A DNA stretch of 64,000 nucleotides, from contig NZ_JXTE01000039.1 in assembly GCF_000972385.1 (NCBI RefSeq), positions 1 through 64,000 on the forward strand. The letters are read 5' to 3'. Origin of the DNA: Streptomyces sp. WM6386 (GTDB lineage Bacteria; Actinomycetota; Actinomycetes; Streptomycetales; Streptomycetaceae). Every line of letters begins with the position of its first letter. The first letter of the stretch is position 1. Made by a program: the position numbers and the translations under genes. Below, piece after piece: positions 15,988-27,558 of the stretch. Under the pieces are notes generated by a model. That model was given only the letters and a program-made list of their open reading frames with translations, was not told the origin of the DNA and ran no database searches.

Positions 15988-16728
15988 TCACGCCTTCAGC
16001 GTGTCCTTCCGGTACAGCCAGGCCGCGCCGCCGGTGAACAGGGCGAAGAAGACGGCGAGCACGGCGATGTCCTTGGCATGCGGGGCCTGACTCTGCTCGA
16101 TCGCCTGCCCCAGGGCAGCGTACGCGTGGGTGGGCACCCACTGGGCGATGTCCTGCAGCCAGGTGGGGAAGGTCGTCGTCGGCATCCACAGACCGCCGAG
16201 GATGGACAGCCCGAAGTAGGTGATCATCGTGATCGGACGGACCGCGTCCCCGCTCGCGAGGTAGCCGATGGCCACGCCGAGCGCGGCGAAGACGAGGCTG
16301 CCGGCCCAGATCGCGCCGGTGAGGGCGAGCCACTGCCAGGCGTCCAGTCGTACGTCCTTCACGACCGCGGCGACGGCGAAGACCACGACGATGGACGGCA
16401 GACTGACGACCGCGGCGCTCGCGGTCTTCGCGAGGACGTAGCCCCGGCCCGGCAGCGCGGTCAGCCGCAGCTGCCGCACCCAGCCGCTCTCCCGCTCCTT
16501 GGCGATGCGCTCGCTGTTGCCCATCAGGACGGCGGTGAGGGCGCCGAAGGAGGCCATCGAGACCATCATGTAGGTCGCCAGGGTCAGGCCCGTCCCGTCG
16601 ACCTTCGAGGTGCTGTCGGCGCTGCCGCCGATGAGCAGGAACAGGACCGACGGGTAGATCACCGAGAAGAACAGGAACTTGCGGTTGCGCAGGGCGCGGG
16701 TGAGTTCCAGCTTGATGAGGCTGTTCAC
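15988..16728 (-). CDS. ABC-2 type exporter permease
   Basis: 246 residues with six hydrophobic segments, ABC2_membrane family (MNSLIKLELTRALRNRKFLFF...). The GTG start overlaps the ATPase stop by 4 bases. With the adjoining ATPase it forms a DrrAB/NatAB-like exporter, possibly for a drug, lipid or peptide. The tight coupling of ATPase, permease, kinase and regulator suggests a self-regulated detoxification or membrane-stress unit. Confidence 0.88.
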   Translation of the reverse strand: MNSLIKLELTRALRNRKFLFFSVIYPSVLFLLIGGSADSTSKVDGTGLTLATYMMVSMASFGALTAVLMGNSERIAKERESGWVRQLRLTALPGRGYVLAKTASAAVVSLPSIVVVFAVAAVVKDVRLDAWQWLALTGAIWAGSLVFAALGVAIGYLASGDAVRPITMITYFGLSILGGLWMPTTTFPTWLQDIAQWVPTHAYAALGQAIEQSQAPHAKDIAVLAVFFALFTGGAAWLYRKDTLKA

Positions 16729-17630
16729 GACTGCTTCGCCTCCTCGGCGGCGGTGATGGCGACGAAGGCCTGCTCCAGACCCAGCCCGGCGACCTCGAGG
16801 TTGCGGGGGTAGGCGCCCAGGCCGTAGAGGGCGTGGACGGTGGCGTCGGCGTCGCCGGACTGGATGCGGACGGTCGGTCCGGAGACGGTGAGCGTGGTCA
16901 GGAACGGCAGGCCGCGCAGGGCCTGTTCGTCGATCCGGCCCTCCAGGTCGAAGGAGATCCGCCGGACGCCCGCCTTCGCCTTGATCTCGGCCGCGGTGCC
17001 GTCCGCGAGGAGCCGGCCGCGGTGCAGGACCAGCACGCGGTCGGCGATCGCGTCGGCCTCCTCCAGGTAGTGGGTGGCGAACAGCACGGTCCGCCCCTGG
17101 TCGGCCTGTTCGCGCATGGTGGCCCAGAAGCCCTGGCGGGTGGTGACGTCCATGCCGGTGGTGGGCTCGTCGAGGACGATCAGGTCGCTGTCGCCGGCGG
17201 TCGCGAGGGCGAAGCGGACCCGCTGGGCCTGGCCGCCGGAGAGCTTGTCGACCTTGCGGTCGGCGAGCTGGGAGATCCCGGCGCGGGCCAGGACGTCGGA
17301 GGGGCGGTAGGGCCGCGGGTGCAGATCACAGGCGAGCCGCACCAGTTCGGCGACCGTCACCTCGTCCATCAGCCCGCCGCTCTGCAGCATCGCGCCGACC
17401 CGCCCGGCGACGATCGCCTCACGCGGTCCGCCGCCGAAGAGCCGCACGCTGCCGCTGTCGGGGTTCTTGAGTCCGAGCAGCAGATCGAGCGTGGTCGACT
17501 TACCGGCCCCGTTGGGGCCCAGCAGGGCCACGGTCTCACCCGGATGCAGGGCCAGGGTCAGACCGTCCACGGCCCGGACCTCGCCGTACGCCTTGCTCAC
17601 CTGGTCGAATGCGACCGCTGTCGTTGTCAT
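16725..17630 (-). CDS. ABC exporter ATP-binding protein
   Basis: 301 residues: Walker A LLGPNGAGKSTT, signature KLSGGQAQRVRFA, Walker B LIVLDEPTTGMD and H-loop FATHYLEEAD. This is the first gene of the four-gene operon (ATPase, permease, kinase, regulator). The C-terminal 80 residues are the usual DUF4162-like extension of DrrA-type ATPases. Confidence 0.92.
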   Translation of the reverse strand: MTTTAVAFDQVSKAYGEVRAVDGLTLALHPGETVALLGPNGAGKSTTLDLLLGLKNPDSGSVRLFGGGPREAIVAGRVGAMLQSGGLMDEVTVAELVRLACDLHPRPYRPSDVLARAGISQLADRKVDKLSGGQAQRVRFALATAGDSDLIVLDEPTTGMDVTTRQGFWATMREQADQGRTVLFATHYLEEADAIADRVLVLHRGRLLADGTAAEIKAKAGVRRISFDLEGRIDEQALRGLPFLTTLTVSGPTVRIQSGDADATVHALYGLGAYPRNLEVAGLGLEQAFVAITAAEEAKQS

Positions 17631-17709
17631 GTGATCCAGAGTGGCGCTCGGGACCCCTCGCCCGGCAGTGTCGGCGATCCTGACTGCCGGATGACAGATG
17701 TCATACGAC

Positions 17710-17743
17710 GAGGGGGCACCCGGCGTGTGCCGGGTGCCCCCTC
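17710..17743. terminator. Strong terminator hairpin after the PG-binding protein gene
   Basis: A 15-bp perfect stem GAGGGGGCACCCGGC / GCCGGGTGCCCCCTC with a GTGT loop. It lies 16 bp beyond the stop of the minus-strand gene and isolates the ABC/two-component operon from it. Confidence 0.92.
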
Positions 17744-17758
17744 TTCGGTCGTGCTCGG

Positions 17759-20395
17759 CTAGCTCGGGTTCGTCTCGATGGTGACGTCACGGTCGGTCGT
17801 GCTCAGCAGGGCCTGGCGCAGGGCGACGTAGACGTCCTCGGGGGTGACGGCCGTCTTCTTGCCGGTGCCCCGGGTGATCAGTACGCCGTCGAAGGACTGG
17901 CCGTAGAGCTCCGTGAGCGCGTCCAGGTCGGGGCTGTCGACGAGCTTGCCGTCCACCGCCTTGACGCGGAGGAACTTCCACAGCGAGTTCTCCGGGCTGA
18001 ACTCGATGAAGTGGGTGGCGTCCGTGCGCACGATGACGTTGGCCGACATCGCGGGCTTCGCGAAGGCCTTCATCTCGCGGTCGACCTCGGCGTCGGTGAT
18101 CGACGGCTGCTGGGCGGTCGTCGCGACCGTGACCGGGGGGACCGTGCCGGTCTCCACCTGGGTGCGGTACGCCGCCGTGACCCCATCGGTCGACTTTGCG
18201 ACGTCGATTCCCTTGCCCGCCTTGCCGTAGACGGCGACGGCCTTGCCGGACTTGAACTCGATCGTGCCGTCGGTGACCGAGCCGGAGCTGCCGGCCGCCT
18301 CCTTCAGGGCGGCGGTCAGCTTCTCCTCGTCCACCGGCATGGCCGGATCGACGACCCGGTGGTTGCCGAAGAGGGAGCCGATGACGGACATCGGGTTGTA
18401 GTCGCTCTGCGCCGCCGCGGCGACGGTGCTCGTCTCGTCGAACTGGAGGCCCGCCTGGTCCGGCTTGAGCTCGACGGTCTTGCCGCCGACGGAGAGCTTC
18501 AGCGGCTTGTTCACCCGGTCGCCGAACGCGTCGTCGAGCTTCTTGACGGCGTCGTCGCGGGTGCCGCCGCCGATGTCGACGCCGAGCACCGTGGTGCCCT
18601 TGGGCACGTCGGAGTGGTTCATCAGCAGCCCGGCGCCGTAGGCACCGGCCGCGATGACGAACAGACCGCTGCCGATCAGGACCAGCTTGTTGCGGCCCTT
18701 CTTCTTGGCCTTCTTCGACGAGGCCGGCACGTTCTGCGCCACCGGCTCGGGGAGCTTCGGCGCCGTGTGCTGCATCGGTCCGTCGGACGGGGCGCCCGGC
18801 CCGAAGGGGGCGTTCTGGGTGCCGGGCGGCACGACCGGGATACCGCTGGTGACGGTGTGCCCGGAGACGTTGTCCGGCGGACCGCCGGGGGTGCCGTAGC
18901 CGGGGGTACCGGGTTCGGGGGCCGGCTTCTGCGGGGTGAGGATCGCGGTGTCGTCGCTCAGACCGCCGCCGGGGCCGCGACCGGGGCCGCCGGGGCCGCC
19001 GTGGGGACCGGCACCGGGGAGGTTGCCCGCGCCCGGCCCTGCGAGGCCGGTCATTCCGCCCGGGGCGCCGGGAGCACCGGGTCCGCCGAAGCCGCCCGGG
19101 GCACCGGGACCGCCGGGTCCTGCGGGGCCGCCGAGCGCGCCGGGTCCGCCCGGAGCGCCGGGACGCGGCTGACCGCCCGGGCCGCCAGGGGCACCGGGGA
19201 TGCCGGAACCGCCGGGGATGCCGGGGATGCCAGATCCACCGGGACCAGCCGGTCCGCCTGGAGCGCCAGGTCCACCAGGTCCACCAGGTCCACCAGGCCG
19301 ACGGTGACCGCCAGGACCCGGGGCGCCGGGGCCGCCGTACGCACCCGGGCCACCAGGACCGCCGCTGATCGGCGGTACGACCGGACCGTCACCGGTGACC
19401 GGGCCGCCCGTCGGACCCGCGGGGCCCTGGGGGCCGCCACGGCCGTTCGGGCCGGCGAAGTCGTTCGGGCCGTTGAAGTCGTTGGAGGCGTCGAAGCGGT
19501 GCGAACCGGTGGAGCTGTTGAAGTCGTTCAGGCCGTCGAGGCTGTGCGAGCCCGTCGAGCTGTTGAAGTCGTCGGAGGCGTCGTAGCCGTTCGCGCCGCC
19601 CGGGCCGCCCTGGGCTCCGTAACCGCCCTGTCCGCCCGGTCCGCCTTGCCCGTACTGCCCGTTCTGCGCGCCGCCGCCGTTCTCCGCGAAGTACGGCAGT
19701 TCGTCGCGTCGCGGCTCGCCACCCGGCCGCGAGCCGTTGCCCAGCGCCTCGGTCACGTCGAAGGAGCCGGTGCCGCCGCCGTGCCCGGGCGCCACGGGGC
19801 CGCCGGTCGCACCGGGGAGCCCCGCACCGTTCGTACCACCGCCACCGGGACGGGAACCTCCCGGCACGCTCATGGCGCCGACCACACCACCGGGGCGTCC
19901 GGCAGCGGGGCCGGGACGCGCGCCGCCGGGAGCGGCACCGGAACCGGCCGGCGTAGCGCCCGAACCACCGGGCGCACCCGCCCCGTTGGTCGCGCCGCCG
20001 CCCTGACCGCCCTTGGGCGGGCCGGACTTGCGCGGCGCGAACCAGTTGCTCGCCTTCTCGTCGGCGGGCGGCGCGGGCTCGGCCACAGGCGCGACGGTGC
20101 CCGTGGGGGCGCCGGGGGCCGGTGTCTCGGCCACTGCGGGCGCGGCGGGCTCGGTATCCGCGACCGGTGTGCGCACGACGACCGGCGGGATGGGCCGCGA
20201 CCCGGGGATGTTGATCCGGATCCGGGTCGTCAGCGTGGTCTCGGTCTTGCGGTCCTCGGACTGCGTGCCCGAACGGACCGCGTCCGTACCGTCGTCGGAA
20301 GCCATGGGCGTCCCGTAGGGCGGGGTGCCCGAAGGGTAGGCGGCTCCGCCGCGCCCGTTGGGCCCGGAGGACGGACTGTCAGTTTCACGACTCAA
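17759..20395 (-). CDS. Membrane protein with collagen-like cytoplasmic tail and VanW/YoaR-type PG-binding ectodomain
   Basis: 878 residues, TTG start with GGGAG 8 bases upstream. Residues 1 to about 560 are Gly/Pro/Ala-rich and lack a signal. The middle holds DFNSSTGSH repeats and a long run of GPG/GAP/GGP triplets resembling collagen. A Lys-rich stop (KKAKKKGRNK, about 561-570) and one membrane helix (about 571-592) follow. The C-terminal 286 residues carry GVDIGGGTRDDAVKKL and a YoaR-like putative peptidoglycan-binding domain. Topology puts the collagen-like part in the cytoplasm. It is monocistronic with its own terminator. The function is unknown; a wall-sensing or scaffold role is a guess. 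Confidence 0.78.
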   Translation of the reverse strand: MSRETDSPSSGPNGRGGAAYPSGTPPYGTPMASDDGTDAVRSGTQSEDRKTETTLTTRIRINIPGSRPIPPVVVRTPVADTEPAAPAVAETPAPGAPTGTVAPVAEPAPPADEKASNWFAPRKSGPPKGGQGGGATNGAGAPGGSGATPAGSGAAPGGARPGPAAGRPGGVVGAMSVPGGSRPGGGGTNGAGLPGATGGPVAPGHGGGTGSFDVTEALGNGSRPGGEPRRDELPYFAENGGGAQNGQYGQGGPGGQGGYGAQGGPGGANGYDASDDFNSSTGSHSLDGLNDFNSSTGSHRFDASNDFNGPNDFAGPNGRGGPQGPAGPTGGPVTGDGPVVPPISGGPGGPGAYGGPGAPGPGGHRRPGGPGGPGGPGAPGGPAGPGGSGIPGIPGGSGIPGAPGGPGGQPRPGAPGGPGALGGPAGPGGPGAPGGFGGPGAPGAPGGMTGLAGPGAGNLPGAGPHGGPGGPGRGPGGGLSDDTAILTPQKPAPEPGTPGYGTPGGPPDNVSGHTVTSGIPVVPPGTQNAPFGPGAPSDGPMQHTAPKLPEPVAQNVPASSKKAKKKGRNKLVLIGSGLFVIAAGAYGAGLLMNHSDVPKGTTVLGVDIGGGTRDDAVKKLDDAFGDRVNKPLKLSVGGKTVELKPDQAGLQFDETSTVAAAAQSDYNPMSVIGSLFGNHRVVDPAMPVDEEKLTAALKEAAGSSGSVTDGTIEFKSGKAVAVYGKAGKGIDVAKSTDGVTAAYRTQVETGTVPPVTVATTAQQPSITDAEVDREMKAFAKPAMSANVIVRTDATHFIEFSPENSLWKFLRVKAVDGKLVDSPDLDALTELYGQSFDGVLITRGTGKKTAVTPEDVYVALRQALLSTTDRDVTIETNPS
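19271..19297. repeat. Perfect 9-bp tandem repeat inside the collagen-like coding region
   Basis: Three contiguous copies of TCCACCAGG, coding for Gly-Gly-Pro-type triplets on the minus strand. They sit within a wider region (about 19030-19370) of degenerate 9-bp Gly-Pro repeats. This is a slippage-prone site that could change protein length in frame. Confidence 0.75.
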
Positions 20396-20555
20396 GGCAG
20401 GTTCTCCCGGTTGGCTCCACCGGCCGTGTCGACCTCAACTGCGCGGGCGGCTCGGCGGCGCGCACCACCATACTGGCCACTTCTGGCGCGTATCCCACGA
20501 CCGCTGGGGAAACCCACACCGGACTCGCACGTCCCAGTCGCGGCGAAGTGGTACG

Positions 20556-20966
20556 TCACTTGGCAAGTCGGACGGCATCGCCGTCTGGTTGCCGTCTCTG
20601 CCCAAGCGTGGCGCAGATCACAGCTGTGGCCATGCCGCCGAGCAGAAAGAGGTACGAGCCGGTGCCCGCGCCGAAGAGGAAGTCGCCCTCCGGTCGGCTC
20701 GCGGTGAGCAGGATGACGGCGAGCATCCAGCCGGCGGCGGGTGCGACGGCCCCGCCCCGGCTGCCGACGGCACGCGCGCCGCCCAGACAGAGCCCGGCCT
20801 CACCGGCGAGCGCGAGCAGCAGCCCGCCCGGGAACCAGCCGGCCTGCACCAGCGACCCGGCGGCGCCGACGACCGCGCCGAGCACGAAGAGACCGACGTA
20901 CACCAGCGCCCGCCCGGCGGGAGGCGCCTTCAGGGGCTGGGCGAGCAGGGACCCGGGCTCGTTCAT
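20556..20966 (-). CDS. Small four-helix membrane protein (DUF6113-like)
   Basis: 136 residues with about four hydrophobic helices and GGAGGC before ATG. The ATG overlaps the mshB stop by 4 bases, so it is coupled to mshB. The pair is conserved in Streptomyces to my knowledge; function unknown. The C-terminus is cytoplasmic and basic ([15 protein letters not shown]). Confidence 0.75.
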   Translation of the reverse strand: MNEPGSLLAQPLKAPPAGRALVYVGLFVLGAVVGAAGSLVQAGWFPGGLLLALAGEAGLCLGGARAVGSRGGAVAPAAGWMLAVILLTASRPEGDFLFGAGTGSYLFLLGGMATAVICATLGQRRQPDGDAVRLAK

Positions 20967-21823
20967 GAGGTCGCCTCCGTACCGGCGAAAAGATCGGTCT
21001 CGCGCGCTCCGAGTGCCCTTTCTCCCCGTACCAACTCGTAGTACTCGGTGGTGAAGACGGGCTGCGCGAGGTCGTTGGACAGCACGAAGTACGGCTCGGC
21101 CACGGTGACCTGGGTGGCGTGCGCGGCCATCGCGGCGGCCTTGGCGGCGGCGTACGCGGTGCCGTCGATCTCGGTGGTGATCCGCTCGTCGGCCACGACA
21201 CCGGGGACGTCGTCGAGGACGCCCGGCTTGTCGAAGGGAAGCCCCGGCAGCACCTCGGCCAGCCGCTCGAAGGCCTGCTCGCCGACCGAGCGCGGTACGC
21301 GGTTCCAGTAGATCTTGGGGATGGTCCAGCCCGCTTCGACCGCCAGGTCGGCGGCGCGCACGGCGACGCGGTGGGCCTGGATGTGGTCGGGGTGGCCGTA
21401 GCCGCCGTTCTCGTCGTAGGTGACGAGCACGTGGGGGCGTACCTCCAGGATCACCTCGACCAGCCGGGCGGCGGCCTCGTCGACGTCCGCCCGCCAGAAG
21501 CACGCGGGGTCGTCGTTGTCGGCGAGGCCCATCATCCCGGAGTCCCGGTAATGGCCGGGGCCGCCGAGCAGACGGAAGTCCTGGACGCCGAGTTCACGCA
21601 TCGCGGCGGAGAGCTCGCCCAGCCGGTACTCGCCGAGGGCGGTGCCGGTGAGGTGCTGGAGCTCGGCCGGGATGACCTCGCCGCGCTCACCGAGCGTGCA
21701 GGTGACCAGGGTCACGAGGGCACCCTCGGCCGCATAGCGGGCCATCGTCGCGCCGTTGTTGATCGACTCGTCGTCCGGGTGCGCGTGCACCAGCAGCAGA
21801 CGCCGGGCGGGAGGTTCCGTCAT
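20963..21823 (-). CDS. mshB: N-acetyl-1-D-myo-inositol-2-amino-2-deoxy-glucopyranoside deacetylase (mycothiol)
   Basis: 286 residues from ATG 21823; an ORF extension to 21865 is Gly/Arg-rich and unsupported. It is a LmbE-like zinc deacetylase with the N-terminal motif HAHPDDE (H15, D18 ligands, D17 base) and the third ligand in [11 protein letters not shown]. It makes GlcN-Ins, a step in biosynthesis of mycothiol, the actinobacterial thiol buffer. Confidence 0.92.
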   Translation of the reverse strand: MTEPPARRLLLVHAHPDDESINNGATMARYAAEGALVTLVTCTLGERGEVIPAELQHLTGTALGEYRLGELSAAMRELGVQDFRLLGGPGHYRDSGMMGLADNDDPACFWRADVDEAAARLVEVILEVRPHVLVTYDENGGYGHPDHIQAHRVAVRAADLAVEAGWTIPKIYWNRVPRSVGEQAFERLAEVLPGLPFDKPGVLDDVPGVVADERITTEIDGTAYAAAKAAAMAAHATQVTVAEPYFVLSNDLAQPVFTTEYYELVRGERALGARETDLFAGTEATS

Positions 21824-21888
21824 GGACCCCACCCTACGAGGCCTCCGGCCTCCTCCCCCGCCCACCCGCTACCTCCGCGTCCTCTGCG

Positions 21889-23670
<1,782 letters not shown>

Positions 23671-23833
23671 ACGGGCACAATTAGGCGAAGCCTTCGCCGG
23701 CTCCCGGAGCCGGTCGTCACCACTGCGCCTGTCCACGCGCCCCCGCCTCAGCCCTCGCCTGGCCTGCATCCGTCATCAAAGCCTACGGAGCCAGAGACAC
23801 CCGAGGGAGACAACAGGCCGGGCGGGCGCGGCG

Positions 23834-24028
23834 TCAGAACTTGATGCTGCCGATCATCCCCGCGATGTTCGTCGTCAGCTCGCTGATCGTCGGCGCCATG
23901 GTCGAAGAGGCCAGGTAGAAGCCGAGCAACATGCAGACGACCGCATGTCCGGCCTTCAGCCCTGACTTCTTGACCAGCAGGAAGACGACGATCGCCAGCA
24001 GCACCACCGCCGAAATCGAAAGTGCCAC
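23834..24028 (-). CDS. Small two-helix membrane protein
   Basis: 64 residues, GTG start with GGAGGTGAG 8 bases upstream. An N-terminal hydrophobic helix (LSISAVVLLAIVVFLLV) is followed by KKSGLKAGHA, a second helix and TISELTTNIAGMIGSIKF. I recognise it only as a conserved Streptomyces small protein; some relatives occur near integrative-element genes. Function unknown. Confidence 0.7.
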   Translation of the reverse strand: MALSISAVVLLAIVVFLLVKKSGLKAGHAVVCMLLGFYLASSTMAPTISELTTNIAGMIGSIKF

Positions 24029-24203
24029 GGCGGCTCACCTCCAAAGATCCCAAGAGCGCGGGGTCGGACCAGGGGGGCAGATAAATCCATACAGGCGCCA
24101 GCAGGTTCATACCCACTATGCGCTAGTGATCATAACTATCCGTGCGCGCGCATCCGTCGGCGCACTGCCGCACAAGGGGGCGCATGGCCAATATGGTCGG
24201 AGC

Positions 24204-26321
24204 ATGACGACGACGTCCGACTCCTTCCCTCGCCGGCATGCCCGGACCCAGCGGTTCACACTCGGCGCGCCACGCGCGTTCGCGGTGGCTCCCGACGGTT
24301 CCCGTGTCGTGTTCCTGCGCTCGTCCTCCGGTACGGACCGGGCGAGTTCGCTGTGGGTGCTCGACCCCGCGGACGGCGGGGAGCGCGTGGCGGCCGACCC
24401 GCGCGCCCTGCTGGGCGGGGCCTCGGAGGACCTGTCGCCCGAGGAGCGGGCGCGGCGCGAGCGGAGCCGTGAGGGCGGGGCCGGGATCGTCGGCTATGCC
24501 ACCGACACGGCGGTCGAGTTGGCCTCTTTCGCGTTGTCAGGACGGCTTTTCGCGGCGGAGCTCCGGGCCGGCACGGCACGTGAACTCCCCGTCCCGGGGC
24601 CGGTGATCGACCCACGCCCCTCCCCCGACGGCCGGTTCGTCGCCTACGTCACGCAGGGCGCCCTGCGCGTCACGGGCGCCGAGGGCGAGGGGGACCGGGC
24701 GCTGGCCGAGCCGGAGTCGGAACAAGTCACCTACGGGCTCGCGGAGTTCATCGCGGCCGAGGAGATGGGACGGTCGCGGGGGTTCTGGTGGTCGCCGGAG
24801 TCGGACCTGCTGCTGGTCGCGCGCGCGGACGACACTCCCGTACGGCGCTGGTGGATCTCCGACCCGGCCCGTCCCGAACGTGATCCACAGCACGTCGCCT
24901 ACCCGGCGGCGGGTACGGCGAACGCGGCGGTCCGGCTCTTCGTGATCGACCTCGACGGGGCGCGCACGGAGGTGTCCTGGGACCGGAAGCGCTACCCGTA
25001 TCTGGCGCATGTGCACTGGTCAGCGGCGGGTGCGCCACTGTTGCTTGTGCAGGCTCGGGACCAGCGCAGCCAGCTGTTCCTGGCCGTGGACCCGGGGTCG
25101 GGGGCGACGCGGATGGTGCACGCCGACGAAGATCCAACTTGGCTTGATCTTTTCCCAGGGGTGCCCTGTTGGAGCCCTTCCGGGCAGCTCGTCCGCATCG
25201 TGGACGAGGGTGGCGCGCGGGTCCTCGCAGTCGGCGAACGCCTGCTGACAGGACCGAAGTTGCACGTCCGCGCGGTGCTGGATGTCTCCGACGACGACAT
25301 CCTGGTGTCGGGGTCGGCGGGTGAGGGCGCGGCGGACCCGCAGACCGGCGAGGTACATGTGTACCGGGTGAACGAACTCGGTACGGAACGTGTGTCCCTG
25401 GAGCCGGGCGTGCACACGGCGGTGCGCGCCGGGGGCGTGACGGTGCTGGTGTCCGCGACGCCGGACCGGGCGGGGTCCCGGGCGCGGGTACTGCGGGACG
25501 GCAAGACAGCGGCGACCGTCACCTCGTACGCCGAAGATCCCGGTATGTCCCCGCGCATGACGCTCACCGAGGGGGGCGCACGGCGGATCCCATGCGCCGT
25601 GCTGCTGCCTCAAGATCACGACGGTGCGACCCCGTTGCCGGTTTTGATGGATCCCTACGGTGGTCCGCACGGTCCCCGCGTCCTGGCCGCCCACAACGCG
25701 CACCTCACCTCGCAGTGGTTCGCCGACCAGGGTTTCGCGGTGGTCGTCGCGGACGGCCGGGGTACGCCCGGTCGCTCGCCGGCCTGGGAGAAGGCGATCC
25801 ACCACGACCTCACGGTGTCCCTGGACGACCAGGTCGAGGCGCTGGAGTCACTGGCGAAGTCGTATCCGCTCGACCTCTCCCGGGTGGCGATCCGGGGCTG
25901 GTCCTACGGCGGCTGGCTGGCGGGGCTCGCGGTGCTGCGCCGCCCCGACGTCTTCCACGCCGGGATCGCGGGGGCACCGGTGACGGACTGGCGGCTGTAC
26001 GACACGCACTACACGGAGCGGTATCTGGGTGATCCGACGGCGTCACCGGAGTCGTACGCCAAGAGCTCCCTGCTGACCGACGAGGGCCTCTCCTCCCCCG
26101 CCGAGCCGCACCGGCCCCTGATGATCGTCCACGGCCTGGCGGACGACAACGTCGTCGCGGCCCACACCCTGCGTCTGTCCTCGGCCCTGCTCTCGGCAGG
26201 CCGCCCGCACGAGGTCCTCCCCCTGTCCGGGGTGACCCACATGACCCCGCAGGAACAGGTCGCGGAGAACCTGCTCCTGCTCCAGGTCGACTTCCTGAAG
26301 CGGTCGTTGGGGCTGTCGTAG
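24204..26321 (+). CDS. Prolyl oligopeptidase family peptidase, dipeptidyl-peptidase-IV-like (S9)
   Basis: 705 residues, no signal peptide, so cytosolic. An N-terminal beta-propeller (DPPIV_N) is followed by an alpha/beta hydrolase. The propeller holds AEFIAAEEMGRSRGFWWSPE, whose double Glu matches the DPP-IV residues that grip the substrate N-terminus. Catalytic Ser lies in GWSYGG, Asp in ADDNV and His in GVTHMTP. It should remove dipeptides with Pro or Ala at position 2. Its place beside three peptide importers fits digestion of imported peptides. ATG 24204 follows GGAG closely. Confidence 0.88.
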   Translation: MTTTSDSFPRRHARTQRFTLGAPRAFAVAPDGSRVVFLRSSSGTDRASSLWVLDPADGGERVAADPRALLGGASEDLSPEERARRERSREGGAGIVGYATDTAVELASFALSGRLFAAELRAGTARELPVPGPVIDPRPSPDGRFVAYVTQGALRVTGAEGEGDRALAEPESEQVTYGLAEFIAAEEMGRSRGFWWSPESDLLLVARADDTPVRRWWISDPARPERDPQHVAYPAAGTANAAVRLFVIDLDGARTEVSWDRKRYPYLAHVHWSAAGAPLLLVQARDQRSQLFLAVDPGSGATRMVHADEDPTWLDLFPGVPCWSPSGQLVRIVDEGGARVLAVGERLLTGPKLHVRAVLDVSDDDILVSGSAGEGAADPQTGEVHVYRVNELGTERVSLEPGVHTAVRAGGVTVLVSATPDRAGSRARVLRDGKTAATVTSYAEDPGMSPRMTLTEGGARRIPCAVLLPQDHDGATPLPVLMDPYGGPHGPRVLAAHNAHLTSQWFADQGFAVVVADGRGTPGRSPAWEKAIHHDLTVSLDDQVEALESLAKSYPLDLSRVAIRGWSYGGWLAGLAVLRRPDVFHAGIAGAPVTDWRLYDTHYTERYLGDPTASPESYAKSSLLTDEGLSSPAEPHRPLMIVHGLADDNVVAAHTLRLSSALLSAGRPHEVLPLSGVTHMTPQEQVAENLLLLQVDFLKRSLGLS

Positions 26322-26329
26322 CAAAGCAA

Positions 26330-26361
26330 CGGACCGGGGTGACATGGCGCACCCCGGTCCG
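26330..26361. terminator. Terminator between convergent peptidase gene and opp-type cluster A
   Basis: A 12-bp perfect stem CGGACCGGGGTG / CACCCCGGTCCG with an 8-base loop, followed by TTTACGG. It lies 8 bp after the peptidase stop. The remaining 150 bp to cluster A hold nothing else I recognise. Confidence 0.88.
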
Positions 26362-26511
26362 TTTACGGCACCCGCACGGCCGTACGTCGTTCAGACTGAC
26401 GCGTCCGTATATCGGGACCGGGTCAGCCGAGTTGCCTGCGTGTTAACGCAGTTGGTGGCTGTTTGTGCGGTTTTCGCAGGCACCGGCCGCATGGCCGCCC
26501 GGGGTCCGGTG

Positions 26512-27558
26512 TCAGCCCCCGGCCTCGTCCCCCTCCACCGGCACCACCTGTTTCTCCTCCGCGAAATGGCACGCCGAGTCATGCGCGGCCGGACCCGGCA
26601 GCAGGCGGAACTCGCTCGGGACCGCCAATGCCGGTACCTCCAGGGCGCAGCGTTCCCGGGCCTTCCAGCAGCGGGTGCGGAAGCGGCAGCCGGAGGGGAT
26701 GTTGGTCGGGGAGGGGACGTCTCCGGACAGGATGATGCGTTCGCGGTGTTCACGGGCCTCCGGGTCGGGGACCGGGACCGCGGAGAGCAGGGCCTGGGTG
26801 TACGGGTGCGTGGGGTGGTCGTAGATCTCCGCGTCCTTGCCGATCTCCACGATGCGGCCCAGGTACATCACACCCACGCGGTCCGAGATGTGGCGGACGA
26901 TCGAGAGGTCGTGGGCGATGAAGACGTACGAGAGGTCGAACTCGTTCTGCAGCCGGTCCATCAGGTTGATGACCTGGGCCTGGACGGAGACATCGAGCGC
27001 CGAGACCGGCTCGTCCGCGACGATCACCTCCGGGCGGAGCGCCAACCCGCGTGCGATACCGATGCGTTGGCGCTGGCCGCCGGAGAACTGGTGGGGGTAG
27101 CGGTTGATGTACTCCGGGTTCAGGCCGACCACGTCCAGGAGGTCCTGGACCTTCTTCCTGCGGTCGCCCTTCGGCGCCACCTCCGGGTGGATCTCGTACG
27201 GCTCCCCGATGATGTCGCCCACCGTCATACGGGGGTTGAGGGAGGTGTACGGGTCCTGGAACACCATCTGGATGTTGCGGCGCACCGACTTGAGGGCCTT
27301 GCCGGAGAGCTTGGTGAGGTCCTCGCCCTTGTACCTGATCGTGCCGGCGGTCGGACGTTCCAGGTTGACCAGCATCTTGGCGACCGTGGACTTGCCGCAG
27401 CCCGACTCGCCCACGATGCCCAGGGTTTCGCCGCGGTCGAGGGCGAAGTCGACGCCGTCCACCGCCTTCACCGCGCCGACCTGCTTCTTGAAGAGGATGC
27501 CCGTGGTGAGCGGATAGTGCTTGACCAACCCGCTGACCTCCAGAATCGGCTCAGCCAT
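26512..27558 (-). CDS. Oligopeptide ABC transporter ATPase (OppF-type), cluster A
   Basis: 348 residues: Walker [10 protein letters not shown] (50-58), signature FSGGQRQR (158-165), Walker B VIVADEP (178-184). The C-terminal oligo_HPY region has [16 protein letters not shown]. This is the last gene of a five-gene operon; its ATG overlaps the previous stop by 8 bases. Together the two ATPases power dipeptide/oligopeptide uptake. By position the cluster would match S. coelicolor SCO5117-5121. Confidence 0.93.
   Translation of the reverse strand: MAEPILEVSGLVKHYPLTTGILFKKQVGAVKAVDGVDFALDRGETLGIVGESGCGKSTVAKMLVNLERPTAGTIRYKGEDLTKLSGKALKSVRRNIQMVFQDPYTSLNPRMTVGDIIGEPYEIHPEVAPKGDRRKKVQDLLDVVGLNPEYINRYPHQFSGGQRQRIGIARGLALRPEVIVADEPVSALDVSVQAQVINLMDRLQNEFDLSYVFIAHDLSIVRHISDRVGVMYLGRIVEIGKDAEIYDHPTHPYTQALLSAVPVPDPEAREHRERIILSGDVPSPTNIPSGCRFRTRCWKARERCALEVPALAVPSEFRLLPGPAAHDSACHFAEEKQVVPVEGDEAGG

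Noticed and set aside
19030..19370. Regular repeats that could suggest a CRISPR array
   Set aside because: Units are 9 bp, in frame, degenerate and without unique spacers; they encode Gly-Pro triplets.
18011..20707. 898-codon plus-strand open frame opposite the collagen-like gene
   Set aside because: Shadow of the repetitive Gly/Pro codons; composition is Arg/Ala/Gly without motifs.
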